Positions 24,319 through 32,403 of a DNA stretch of 64,000 nucleotides are shown in pieces (positions within the stretch are counted from its first letter, which is position 1; every line of letters starts with the position of its first letter). The position numbers and the translations under genes are program-made. Origin of the DNA: Massilia sp. Mn16-1_5 (GTDB lineage: Bacteria; Pseudomonadota; Gammaproteobacteria; Burkholderiales; Burkholderiaceae_D). Below the pieces are notes generated by a model, which saw nothing but the letters and a program-made list of their open reading frames with translations, had not been told where the DNA came from and ran no database searches. The stretch lies in NCBI RefSeq assembly GCF_004798585.1, contig NZ_PPXQ01000022.1:1-64000 (forward strand), in the 5' to 3' direction.

Positions 24319-25409
24319 TTCGGCTTGCGGAAGGCGTACCACGGCAGGGCGCGGCTGAGGGCGAGGACGTTGCCGGCGCCGTCGATGTCGTAGCCTGGCA
24401 GGTCGGCTGTCAATCCCTGCCATTCGCTGCGCTTCAGGAGTTCGCGCAGCTTGCGGATCGCCGGCTGCTCGAGCGCTTCCTTCAGGCAGACGAAGTAGTA
24501 CTGCTCGCGCATCAGGGGCAGGAAATCGAGGCCGAAGGCGCTGGCGGCGGCCTGGATGCCGAAGCCGACGTCGGCCCCGTTCGAGGCGACTGCGGCCGCG
24601 ACCGCAAGATGCGTCGGCTCGGCGCGCTCGAAGCCGTTGACGCTGGCCGGGGCGATGCCCGCATTCGCCAGCAGCTGTTCGATCTCGAGGCGGGTGCCGG
24701 AGCCCTTCTCGCGGTTCACGAAGCGCAGCTCGGCGCGCTTCAAATCCTGCACGCCGGTCACGCGCTTCGGATTGCCGGGAGCGAGCATCAGGCCCTGCTG
24801 CCTGCCGACGAAAGCGATCAGCTTGTGGCGGCCCGGCTTGAGCAGCGCCTTGAAGGCCTTCTGGGTCATGCTGCCCGGCGCGCGCTCTTCGCTGACGTGA
24901 AAGCCCGCGAGCTGGCATTCGCCGCGCGAGAGCGCCGCGAGGCATTCCAGGCTGCCGCGAAACTGCAGGTCGAGGTGCAGTCCGGCGTCGCGCGCCATGA
25001 ACTCCTTCAAGCGCGACAGCGCCAGGTCATGGCTGGCAAACATCGGGATGACGTGCACCTCGGGGTCGAACGCCAGCGCGAACTCACGCTCCATCTCGGC
25101 CACCAGGTTCTCAACCTGGGGAAAAACCCGCATCTTGGCGCGCTGCTCGGCGAACAGCAGCTTTTCGCCGAAGGGCGTGAGGCGCGCGCGCTTGCCCCGT
25201 TCCCAGACGATCAGCTCCGCCTCCAGGGCCGCTTCCCATCGTTTGAGCTCGCCCCACACGTGGCGGTAGGACAGCTGCAGGCGCGTCGCCGCCTGGCCGA
25301 CCGAGCCGGAGGCATGGATGGCCGACAGGATGTCGAACAGGGGATTGTCCAGCTGCACCCGCATGCCGGCGGATCGCGTGAAGGTGTAGGCGAGCTTAAC
25401 GTGCAACAT
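24315..25409 (-). CDS. ModE-like regulator with periplasmic-binding-protein-like sensor domain
   Basis: The protein has 364 residues. The N-terminal winged helix ('PLFDILSAIHASGSVGQAA', 'LSYRHVWGELKRWEAAL', 'LTPFGEKLL') is of the ModE type. The C-terminal two thirds resemble a substrate-binding fold ('VIPMFASHDLALSRLKEF', 'LAGFHVSE', 'FVNREKGSGTRLEIEQLL'), the domain seen in tungstate/molybdate-linked regulators. ATG 25409 or ATG 25364 could be the start; neither has a good ribosome-binding site. It is coupled to the transporter gene and divergent from the TupA-like gene over 93 bp, where its operator probably lies. Confidence 0.85.
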   Translation of the reverse strand: MLHVKLAYTFTRSAGMRVQLDNPLFDILSAIHASGSVGQAATRLQLSYRHVWGELKRWEAALEAELIVWERGKRARLTPFGEKLLFAEQRAKMRVFPQVENLVAEMEREFALAFDPEVHVIPMFASHDLALSRLKEFMARDAGLHLDLQFRGSLECLAALSRGECQLAGFHVSEERAPGSMTQKAFKALLKPGRHKLIAFVGRQQGLMLAPGNPKRVTGVQDLKRAELRFVNREKGSGTRLEIEQLLANAGIAPASVNGFERAEPTHLAVAAAVASNGADVGFGIQAAASAFGLDFLPLMREQYYFVCLKEALEQPAIRKLRELLKRSEWQGLTADLPGYDIDGAGNVLALSRALPWYAFRKPK

Positions 25410-25502
25410 ATCGAGGGATAAACCTATGCAAAGCTGTTCATATTGAAAGTTTTTCAGGGCGGCTTACCATAGCACATCGATAACAACGCAATGGGGAACA
25501 GG

Positions 25503-26315
25503 ATGCTGAAGTTGACGAGATACCTTGCCGTGCTGGGCGTGCTGCTGGCTGCAAGCGCGCCCGCGCCGGCCCAGCAGGTCATCCGCCTGTCGACCACGAC
25601 CAGCACCGAGAACTCCGGCCTGCTGCAATACCTGCTGCCGAAATTCGAAGCCAGGGCCAATGCCAGGGTCAACGTGATCTCGGTCGGCACCGGCAAGGCG
25701 CTGGAACTGGCGAAGAACGGCGACGTCGACGTCACCCTGGTGCATGCGCGCACGCTTGAAGACAAGTTCGTCGCCGAAGGCCATGGCGTGAACCGGCGCG
25801 ACGTGATGTACAACGACTTCATCATCGTCGGGCCGGAAAGCGACCCGGCCGGGATCAAGGGCAGCCGCGACGTGCTGGGCGCGATGAAGAAGATCGCCGC
25901 CAGCGGCAGCAAGTTCATTTCGCGCGGCGACAATTCCGGCACCGACGTGATGGAGAAGGCCTACTGGAAGCAGGCCGGCACCCAGCCGCAAGGCAGCGCC
26001 TACGTGTCGGCGGGCCTGGGCATGGGCGAGGTCTTGAACATGGCCGCCGAACTGCGCGCCTACACCCTGACCGACCGCGCCACCTACGTCACCTACCGCG
26101 CCAGGACCGGCCTGCAGATCGCCGTCGAGGGCGATCCGAAGATGTTCAATCCCTACGGCATCATCGCCGTCAATCCGGAGAAGTCGAAGGGCGTGAACTA
26201 CAAGGGCGCGATGCAGCTGGTAGAGTGGATCACATCAAGCGAGGGCCAGAAGCTGATCGGCGCCTTCAAGGTCGAGGGCCAGCAGGTGTTCTTCCCGTCG
26301 TACAAGGCGCAGTAA
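25503..26315 (+). CDS. tupA: TupA-like tungstate-binding periplasmic protein
   Basis: The protein has 270 residues with a signal peptide ('YLAVLGVLLAASAPAPAQ'). The mature start 'LSTTTSTENSGLLQYLLP' is the TupA/WtpA-like anion-binding signature, followed by 'VGTGKALELAKNGDVDVTLVHA' type text and 'SRGDNSGTDVMEKAYW'. TupA binds tungstate very tightly for the TupABC importer. ATG 25503 was chosen over ATG 25491 because GGGGAACAGG precedes it at the right distance. No tupB or tupC follows; the next gene is convergent, so the membrane partners must be elsewhere or absent. Confidence 0.85.
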   Translation: MLKLTRYLAVLGVLLAASAPAPAQQVIRLSTTTSTENSGLLQYLLPKFEARANARVNVISVGTGKALELAKNGDVDVTLVHARTLEDKFVAEGHGVNRRDVMYNDFIIVGPESDPAGIKGSRDVLGAMKKIAASGSKFISRGDNSGTDVMEKAYWKQAGTQPQGSAYVSAGLGMGEVLNMAAELRAYTLTDRATYVTYRARTGLQIAVEGDPKMFNPYGIIAVNPEKSKGVNYKGAMQLVEWITSSEGQKLIGAFKVEGQQVFFPSYKAQ

Positions 26316-26318
26316 GGC

Positions 26319-26744
26319 TTAGCCGGCCTGCTCGAGCAGGCTAAGCAGATTGCAGTCGCGCTGCCAGTCGCGTCTCTCCTGGCTCGACGCGGCCAGGCGC
26401 GCCAGTTCTTCAGGCGCCAGTTCGGCCTGGGCCTGTACCAGGCGTTCGGCCAGGGCGGCGTCAGGCAGGGTGGTGCCGAAGAAGGCGACCGTGTCGCCCT
26501 GCTGCAGCAGCAAGGTCGGGAAGTTCTCGACGTCGAGGTCGCCGACCACGTCGGCCTGGTCTTCGATGTCGATCCAGGCGAAGGTCTTGTCCGGGTGGCG
26601 CGCGGCCAGTTCCTCGAAGGCGGCGCGGTAGCTGCCGCAGGTGCCGCACCAGGCGGCGCACAGGCAGGCCACGACCCAGCGGCCGTCCTCGATGGCGGCG
26701 GCGAGCTGGGCGCGGTTGGTGGTGTCCAGGGTCAGGGAATGCAT
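26319..26744 (-). CDS. Thioredoxin-fold protein (CGTC active site)
   Basis: The protein has 141 residues with a thioredoxin-fold pattern: 'WVVACLCAAWCGTCGSYRAAF' with redox pair Cys33/Cys36, 'FAWIDIEDQADVVGDLDVENFPTLLL' with the cis-Pro, and a long C-terminal helix. There is no signal peptide, so it acts in the cytoplasm. The WCGTC site differs from WCGPC of standard thioredoxin, which usually means altered redox potential or a specific client. It ends 3 bp from the TupA stop, convergent. A self-complementary CCTGCTCGAGCAGG at its 3' end may mark transcript ends. Confidence 0.85.
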   Translation of the reverse strand: MHSLTLDTTNRAQLAAAIEDGRWVVACLCAAWCGTCGSYRAAFEELAARHPDKTFAWIDIEDQADVVGDLDVENFPTLLLQQGDTVAFFGTTLPDAALAERLVQAQAELAPEELARLAASSQERRDWQRDCNLLSLLEQAG

Positions 26745-26834
26745 GGGCGGATTCTACCCGGATTCGGCCATATGGCGGTATCCGGGGCCATGCGGACCAT
26801 GGCCGGGGCCAGGCACGGCGGGTTAAAATAGCGC

Positions 26835-27551
26835 ATGCCTATCATCCTTGCCATCGAAACTTCTTCCGAACTCGCCTCTTGCGCGCTGCTCTCCGGCGAC
26901 CTTGTACTGTCGCGCCAGTCCGGCGGCGTGCGCACCCATTCGCAATCCGTGCTGCCGATGGTGCAGGAACTGCTGCTTGAAGCTGAGCTTACGCTGGGCG
27001 ACGTCGACGCGATCGCCTTCGGCGCCGGTCCCGGCTCCTTCACCGGCGTGCGCACGGCCTGCGGCGTGGCCCAGGGCCTGGCCTTCGGCGCCGGGCTGCC
27101 GGTGCTGCCGCTGGTCACCCTGGAAGCGATGGCCGAGGCCTGCCGCGCCGCGAGCGGTGCGACCGAGGTGCTGGCCGTGCTGGACGCGCGCATGAACGAA
27201 GTCTATTGGGCGCAATACCGTTTCGACGGCACCTGGCAGACGGTCATCGAACCGACATTGTCGGCGCCCGACGCGGTGGCGCCGCAGATGCTTGCAGGCC
27301 TGGCCGCCTGCGGCAACGGCTTCGCCGCCTATCCGGACGCGTTTGCAGGCAAGGACTTCGCGGCGCAGGCGGACGCCGCCATCGTGCCGCACGCGCGCGA
27401 CCTGGCGCGCATCGGCGCCGCGGCATTCGCGCGCGGACAGGCGGTGCCGGCCGCCCAGGCCCAGCCGCTCTACCTGCGCAACAAGGTCGCCTACACCAGC
27501 GCCGAGCGCCAGGCGATCAATGCGGCCAAGGCCGAAGGGACGGCGCAATGA
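26835..27551 (+). CDS. tsaB: tRNA t6A synthesis protein TsaB
   Basis: The protein has 238 residues. The N-terminal ASKHA start 'ILAIETSSELASCALL' with 'GGVRTHSQSVLPMV', and 'AIAFGAGPGSFTGVRTACGV' further on, are the TsaB hallmark. TsaB is the non-catalytic partner of TsaD, with TsaE, in adding threonylcarbamoyl to A37 of ANN-decoding tRNAs. The middle 'LDARMNEVYWAQYRF' is also conserved. The stop overlaps the start of rimI in an ATGA, the usual tsaB-rimI coupling. Confidence 0.95.
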   Translation: MPIILAIETSSELASCALLSGDLVLSRQSGGVRTHSQSVLPMVQELLLEAELTLGDVDAIAFGAGPGSFTGVRTACGVAQGLAFGAGLPVLPLVTLEAMAEACRAASGATEVLAVLDARMNEVYWAQYRFDGTWQTVIEPTLSAPDAVAPQMLAGLAACGNGFAAYPDAFAGKDFAAQADAAIVPHARDLARIGAAAFARGQAVPAAQAQPLYLRNKVAYTSAERQAINAAKAEGTAQ

Positions 27552-28030
27552 AGGATTCCAGCGCAAGCGCAAGGGCAGGCGCCGGCCTGACGCTGGTCCC
27601 GATGACGATGGACGAGGTCGACGAAGTCCATGCCATGGAATGCAGCGTCTTCCCGCATCCCTGGAGCCGCGCCAACTTCAGCGACTCGATCCAGGCGGGC
27701 TACGATGCCTGGCTGCTGCGCGCGAAAGACGGAGAACTGGCCGGCTATTTCCTGCTGATGTATGCGCTCGACGAAGCGCACCTGCTGGATGTCGCCGTGG
27801 CCGGCAAGCGCCAGGGCACCGGCCTCGGACGCTACCTGCTCGACACGCTGTGCGCGCGGGCCAGGGAAATGGGCGCCGAATCCGTGCTGCTGGAAGTACG
27901 CCCCTCGAACGAACGCGCGCTGGCCGTCTACAAGCGCTACGGCTTCGAGGAGATCGGCCGGCGCAAGGGCTATTATCCGGCCCATGAGGGCAAACGCGAG
28001 GACGCCATCGTGATGAGGCACGCACTATGA
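27548..28030 (+). CDS. rimI: Ribosomal-protein N-acetyltransferase RimI
   Basis: The protein has 160 residues with a GNAT fold. It shows 'FPHPWSRANFSDSIQAGY', 'HLLDVAVAGKRQGTGLGRYL' (acetyl-CoA binding R/Q-x-x-G-x-G/A loop), 'LEVRPSNERALAVYKRYGFEE' and 'GRRKGYYP', all standard for RimI, which acetylates the N-terminal Ala of ribosomal protein S18. The start is in the ATGA overlap with tsaB, and the stop overlaps the next gene the same way. An N-terminal Ser/Ala-rich leader of about 12 residues is extra. Confidence 0.93.
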   Translation: MKDSSASARAGAGLTLVPMTMDEVDEVHAMECSVFPHPWSRANFSDSIQAGYDAWLLRAKDGELAGYFLLMYALDEAHLLDVAVAGKRQGTGLGRYLLDTLCARAREMGAESVLLEVRPSNERALAVYKRYGFEEIGRRKGYYPAHEGKREDAIVMRHAL

Positions 28031-28923
28031 GCTTGAGCGAACGCGACGAGGTTTTCCTGGCCGAGATGGGCATCGCGCCGATCTGGCGTGCGCGCCATGC
28101 GCCGCCTGAGGAGGCGCAGCCGGAGGAAGTGCAAGCCGAGGCGGAGGCGCCGGCCGCGCCGGCACCCGAACCTGTATCGAAACCTGCACCCGCCTTCGTG
28201 CCGCCGCCACCGCGCGATCCGGCCTGGGGCGAGGTCCCGATGACCGCGGCCCCGGCGCCCAGCGCCTGGGCGCCGACGCCGCCACCGGCACCAAGCGAGG
28301 AAGAGCAGGGCGACAGCCTGGAGGCGATCGCCGCCATGGACTGGGACGAGCTGCGCGCTGCGATTGCGCGCTGCACGCGCTGTGGCGACTGCGCCGGACG
28401 CAAGCCGGTCTACGGAGCGGGACCCGCCAAGGCGCGCTGGTTCGTCGCCGCCGGCGCCACCAGCGCCGCCGACGAAGCGGTCGGCGCGCCGCTCGCGGGC
28501 GAAGCCGGCAAGCTGCTCGACAACATGCTGGGCGCGGTCGGCCTGACGCGCAAAGAGGACGTGTACGTCACCAGCCTGGTGAAATGCCGGCCGCTGTCCG
28601 CCAACGGCGGCGACCGTGCGCCCACCAGCGAGGAAGCGGCGGCCTGCCGTCCTTTCCTGGAACGCGAGCTGCATCTCAGCGGCGCCGGCCTCGTGCTGAC
28701 CCTGGGCCAGATCGCGGCCAATGGCCTGCTCGGCAAGCCGCTGCAGGAGCCGCTCGCCGGCTCGCGCGGCGCAATCCACGCCTTCAGGGACCTGCCGCTG
28801 GTGGCGACCCTGCATCCGGGCGAGCTGCTGCGCCGCGGCGGCGACAAGGCGCTGGCCTGGACGGACCTGTGCCGCGCACGTGCCGCCGCCACGCGAGCTT
28901 CAGATGCGGGACGCGTCCGATAG
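28027..28923 (+). CDS. Uracil-DNA glycosylase family 4/5-like protein with degenerate motif A
   Basis: The protein has 298 residues. A Pro/Ala/Glu-rich linker (about 25-95) precedes a glycosylase domain. Iron-sulfur Cys are present: Cys116 and Cys119 ('RCTRCGDC'), Cys187 ('LVKCRPLSAN') and Cys207. 'AGKLLDNMLGAVGL' and 'ATLHPGELLRRG' match the family. The usual catalytic GEAPG block is instead 'FVAAGATSAADEA' (139-151), lacking the Glu and Pro. It is third in the tsaB-rimI operon, coupled by ATGA. It may be an inactive or altered-specificity relative; the fold assignment is firm, the activity not. Confidence 0.8.
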   Translation: MSLSERDEVFLAEMGIAPIWRARHAPPEEAQPEEVQAEAEAPAAPAPEPVSKPAPAFVPPPPRDPAWGEVPMTAAPAPSAWAPTPPPAPSEEEQGDSLEAIAAMDWDELRAAIARCTRCGDCAGRKPVYGAGPAKARWFVAAGATSAADEAVGAPLAGEAGKLLDNMLGAVGLTRKEDVYVTSLVKCRPLSANGGDRAPTSEEAAACRPFLERELHLSGAGLVLTLGQIAANGLLGKPLQEPLAGSRGAIHAFRDLPLVATLHPGELLRRGGDKALAWTDLCRARAAATRASDAGRVR

Positions 28924-29872
28924 CTACCAGGCCGCTTTCCACCGCCGCTGGGGCCACCTGCGGCGCGCCCGGGTGCGCGCGCTGGCCTGGCTGCTCGATT
29001 CGCCCGACCTGCTCGATGCCGACGCGCCGCACTGGCAAGGACGGATTGCGTCGACCGGTCCCGTCACGCCGGAAATCGAGCGCTGGCTGCGCGACCTCGA
29101 CTACGATCCTTCCCGCCTCGATGCCGCGCTAGGTCCGCGCGTCTACACGCGCCTCGGCCTCTACGCCGAAAAGCTGATGGCCTTTTATTTCCAGGAACAG
29201 GGCCGCCTGGTCGCACATGGCCTGCAGATCCGGGCCAATCGCAACGACACCGTCGGCGAGTTCGACTTCCTGCTCGATGCAGGCCCGGACGCCGTCGAAC
29301 ACATCGAATTCGCCACCAAGTTCTACCTGCTGCAAGGGGAGGAAGGCCAGCAGTTCGACGCCCTGGTCGGCCCCAACCTGGCCGACAGCCTGGGCGCCAA
29401 GATGAGGAAGATCTTCGGCCGCCAGCTGGAACTGGGCGCCCATCCGGCCGCGCAGCCCTTGCTGCCGCGTCCCGTGGCCACGGCGCGGGCGCTGGTCAAA
29501 GGCTGGCTGTTTTATCCGGCGGGGAGCTGGCCGGCGATGAGCGGCATCACGGCCGGCCACTGCCGCGGCTTCTGGTGCGCGCTGGGAGAACTCGACACGC
29601 TGGGCGCCGACGCCTTCCTGATCCTGCCCAAGCTGCAGTGGCTGGCGCCGTTCCGCGCCGCCCAGGCGACCTGGCTCCTGAATCGCGCCCAGCTGCATGC
29701 GGAACTGGAGGCCCAGTTCGAGACCAATGCCTCGCCAGTGCTGGTGGCGGTGGTGCGCAAGACGCCGGGCTTGGTGGAAGAAGTCGAACGCGGATTCATC
29801 GTCCCGAACGACTGGCGCGAACGGGCGGAAGCCCGCAGTGCCAAGGATAATATGCGAAATATTGTTTGGTAA
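28904..29872 (+). CDS. DUF1853 family protein
   Basis: The protein has 322 residues and matches the DUF1853 pattern: 'RDLAWLLDSPDL'-like start (here 'RVRALAWLLDSPDLLD'), 'LGLYAEKLMAFYFQ', 'GEFDFLLDAGPDAVEHIEFATKF' and 'PKLQWLAPF'. The 'GEFDFLL...HIEFATKFY' part resembles the E/D-x-K core of PD-(D/E)xK nucleases, so a nuclease-like fold is plausible, but function is unknown. ATG 28904 overlaps the upstream gene by 20 bp. It is the last gene of the tsaB operon; an AT-rich hairpin spans its stop. Confidence 0.85.
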   Translation: MRDASDSYQAAFHRRWGHLRRARVRALAWLLDSPDLLDADAPHWQGRIASTGPVTPEIERWLRDLDYDPSRLDAALGPRVYTRLGLYAEKLMAFYFQEQGRLVAHGLQIRANRNDTVGEFDFLLDAGPDAVEHIEFATKFYLLQGEEGQQFDALVGPNLADSLGAKMRKIFGRQLELGAHPAAQPLLPRPVATARALVKGWLFYPAGSWPAMSGITAGHCRGFWCALGELDTLGADAFLILPKLQWLAPFRAAQATWLLNRAQLHAELEAQFETNASPVLVAVVRKTPGLVEEVERGFIVPNDWRERAEARSAKDNMRNIVW

Positions 29873-29901
29873 ATATTATATTTTTGCAAATATAATTTAC
29901 C
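29868..29901. terminator. AT-rich hairpin between convergent DUF1853 and lplT genes
   Basis: GGTAAATATTATATTT pairs with AAATATAATTTACC around a TTGC loop with a two-base bulge. It overlaps the DUF1853 stop and lies 6 bp from the lplT stop. A/T runs on both arms suit a bidirectional terminator. Confidence 0.6.
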
Positions 29902-29907
29902 TGCCCA

Positions 29908-31158
29908 TCAGTGCTTGTGTTCCCCGATCAGCGCCAGCGAATCATGCTGCGCCTGGTTGCGATGATGGCGGCGCATGATGAGGTAAGTGATCCCTGCGAT
30001 CGACAGGCCGAACAGCACGATGATCACGTCCAGGTCGAGGTTGAGCGTGATCATGATCGCGTACAGCGCCAGCATGGTCAGGATCGACAGGTTCTCGTTG
30101 AAGTTCTGCACCGCGATCGAGTGGCCGGCCGACATCAGCACGTGGCCGCGGTGCTGCAGCAGCGCGTTCATCGGCACCACGAAGAAACCCGACAGGAAGC
30201 CGATCAGGGCCAGCAGCGGGTAGGCGATGATCACGTCGTGGACGAACACCATGACGGTCACGACCAGGCCCATGAAGATCCCCATCGGGATCACGGTCAG
30301 GGATTTGCGCAGCGGGATCACCTTGGCCGCCAGCGCCGCGCCGACCGCCACGCCGATCGCGACCACGCCGATCAGGCTCGTCGCCTTATCGAGCGGCATG
30401 CCCAGCGAGCGCTCGGCCCACTTCAGCACGATCAGCTGCAGGGTCGCGCCCGCGCCCCAGAACAGGGTCGTCACGGCCAGCGAGATCTGGCCCAGCTTGT
30501 CCTTCCAGAGCGTGGCCGAGCAGTTCGCGAAGTCGGCGATCAGCTTCATCGGATTGCGTTCCTGGTGCTCGTAGCGGGCGCCGGTATCGGGAATACGCAG
30601 GTTGAACAGGGCGGCCAGGATGTAGATGGCGACCACCACGGCCATCGCCGCCTCGCTGGTGGTGTCGATGCCAGGCACGCCCAGGCCCAGCAGCAGTTCC
30701 GAACCCTTGGCGCTGACCAGGGCGCCGCCCATCACGGTGCCGAAGATGATCGACATGACGGTCAGGCCCTCGATCCAGCCGTTGGCGGCGACGAGTTTTT
30801 CCGGCGGCAGCAGCTCGGTGAGGATGCCGTACTTGGCCGGCGAATACACGGCCGCGCCGAAGCCGACGACGGCATAGGCCAGCAGCGGGTGCACGGTCAG
30901 GAACATCAGGCCGCAGCCGAAGACCTTGATCAGGTTCGCGATGAACATCACGCGGCCCTTGGGCAGCGAATCGGCGAAGGCGCCCACGAAAGCGGCGAGC
31001 AAAACGTAGAACAGCACGAATGAAAGCTTGAGCAGCGGCGTCAGCGATGCCGGAGCGTTCATCGACACCAGCACGTCAATGGCTACAAACAGCAGCGCAT
31101 TGTCTGCCAGCGACGAGAAAAACTGCGCCGCCATGATGGTATAAAAACCACGATTCAT
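29908..31158 (-). CDS. lplT: Lysophospholipid transporter LplT
   Basis: The protein has 416 residues with MFS topology of about twelve helices. Recognisable blocks are 'MNRGFYTIMAAQFFSSLADNA' at the start, 'AAVYSPAKYGILTELLPPEKL', 'ANGWIEGLTVMSIIFGTVMGG' and 'PMNALLQHRGHVLMSAGHSIAVQN'. LplT flips lysophospholipids, such as 2-acyl-glycerophosphoethanolamine, inward across the inner membrane for re-acylation. ATG 31158 starts the conserved text. No aas acyltransferase gene is adjacent, unlike enterics. It is divergent from alr. Confidence 0.93.
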   Translation of the reverse strand: MNRGFYTIMAAQFFSSLADNALLFVAIDVLVSMNAPASLTPLLKLSFVLFYVLLAAFVGAFADSLPKGRVMFIANLIKVFGCGLMFLTVHPLLAYAVVGFGAAVYSPAKYGILTELLPPEKLVAANGWIEGLTVMSIIFGTVMGGALVSAKGSELLLGLGVPGIDTTSEAAMAVVVAIYILAALFNLRIPDTGARYEHQERNPMKLIADFANCSATLWKDKLGQISLAVTTLFWGAGATLQLIVLKWAERSLGMPLDKATSLIGVVAIGVAVGAALAAKVIPLRKSLTVIPMGIFMGLVVTVMVFVHDVIIAYPLLALIGFLSGFFVVPMNALLQHRGHVLMSAGHSIAVQNFNENLSILTMLALYAIMITLNLDLDVIIVLFGLSIAGITYLIMRRHHRNQAQHDSLALIGEHKH

Positions 31159-31296
31159 TCGAGTGAGTCTGAAAACAAGTGTGGGTTGCTTTATACCATG
31201 AAAGAACGGCAAGCCAAAGAAACGGACGGGCAGGAACTACCCTCATCCAGTAAAATAGAACCTTTCGCCTAAACGTCTTTTCGACCGAATTCCGCC

Positions 31297-32403
31297 ATGC
31301 CACGCCCCCTCTGCGCCACCATCCATCTCGATTCGATGCAGCATAACCTCGCCCGCGCGCGCGCCTGCGCACCCGAGGCCAAGGTCTGGGCCGTGGTCAA
31401 GGCCAACGCCTACGGACATGGCCTGGAACGCGGCATGAAAGGCTTCGCGCAGGCCGACGGCCTGGCCCTGATCGAGACGGAAAACGCGCTGCGCCTGCGC
31501 GAACTGGGCTGGATCAAGCCGATCCTGCTGCTGGAAGGGATCTTCGACGCTTCCGACGTGCCGCTGCTGGCCGAGCACAATATCAACAGCACCGTGCACT
31601 GCGTCGAGCAGATCAAGCTGCTCGAATACACCCAGCTCTACCGCCCGATCGACGTCCACCTCAAGATGAATACCGGGATGAACCGGCTCGGCTTCAAGCC
31701 CGACGAGTACGCGGCGGCCTATAAACGCCTGCGCGCGATTCCCGGCATACGCAACATCACCCTGATGACCCACTTCGCGAACGCCGACGAACTCGAACAT
31801 CCGCGCCTGTCCGTGGCCGAGCAGGTCGAGCGTTTCGTCGGCGGCGCGCAGGGCCTGGAGGGCGAGCGCAGCCTGTCGAATTCCGGCGGCGTGCTGCACC
31901 AGGCGGTGCTGCAGGCCGAGCTGCAGAACGACTGGGTCCGTCCCGGCATCATGCTCTACGGCGGCACGCCGGGCGGACGCACGGCCCAGGACTTCGGCCT
32001 GCGCCCGACCATGACGCTCACTTCCGAAATCATCGCGATCCAGAACCTGGTGGCGGGCGACACGGTTGGTTATGGCAGCCGCTTCGAGGCGCCGGGTCCG
32101 ATGCAGGTCGGCGTGGTCGCCTGCGGCTATGCCGACGGCTATCCGCGCCATGCGCCGCACGGCACGCCGGTGATCGTCGACGGCGTGCGCACCAGCGTCG
32201 TGGGGCGCGTCTCGATGGACATGATGACGGTCGACCTGACGCCGATTCGCAACGCACGCGTCGGCAGCCAGGTCACCTTGTGGGGAGACGGCTTGCCGAT
32301 CGACGAAGTCGCCTCCATGTCGGGTACCATCGGGTACGAATTGATGTGCGCACTCGCGCCGCGCGTACGCGTCAGGGAAGGAAGGTTGGGAACCCATGGC
32401 TAA
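31297..32403 (+). CDS. alr: Alanine racemase
   Basis: The enzyme has 368 residues. PLP-binding Lys35 sits in 'WAVVKANAYGHG', and the second catalytic residue is Tyr in 'DTVGYGSRFEAP'; 'VHLKMNTGMNRLGF' and 'VRPGIMLYGGTP' are also family text. It makes D-alanine for peptidoglycan in the cytoplasm. The stop overlaps the start of radA by 8 bp, an arrangement common in beta-proteobacteria. A TAAAAT at 31248 region is a weak promoter candidate. Confidence 0.95.
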   Translation: MPRPLCATIHLDSMQHNLARARACAPEAKVWAVVKANAYGHGLERGMKGFAQADGLALIETENALRLRELGWIKPILLLEGIFDASDVPLLAEHNINSTVHCVEQIKLLEYTQLYRPIDVHLKMNTGMNRLGFKPDEYAAAYKRLRAIPGIRNITLMTHFANADELEHPRLSVAEQVERFVGGAQGLEGERSLSNSGGVLHQAVLQAELQNDWVRPGIMLYGGTPGGRTAQDFGLRPTMTLTSEIIAIQNLVAGDTVGYGSRFEAPGPMQVGVVACGYADGYPRHAPHGTPVIVDGVRTSVVGRVSMDMMTVDLTPIRNARVGSQVTLWGDGLPIDEVASMSGTIGYELMCALAPRVRVREGRLGTHG

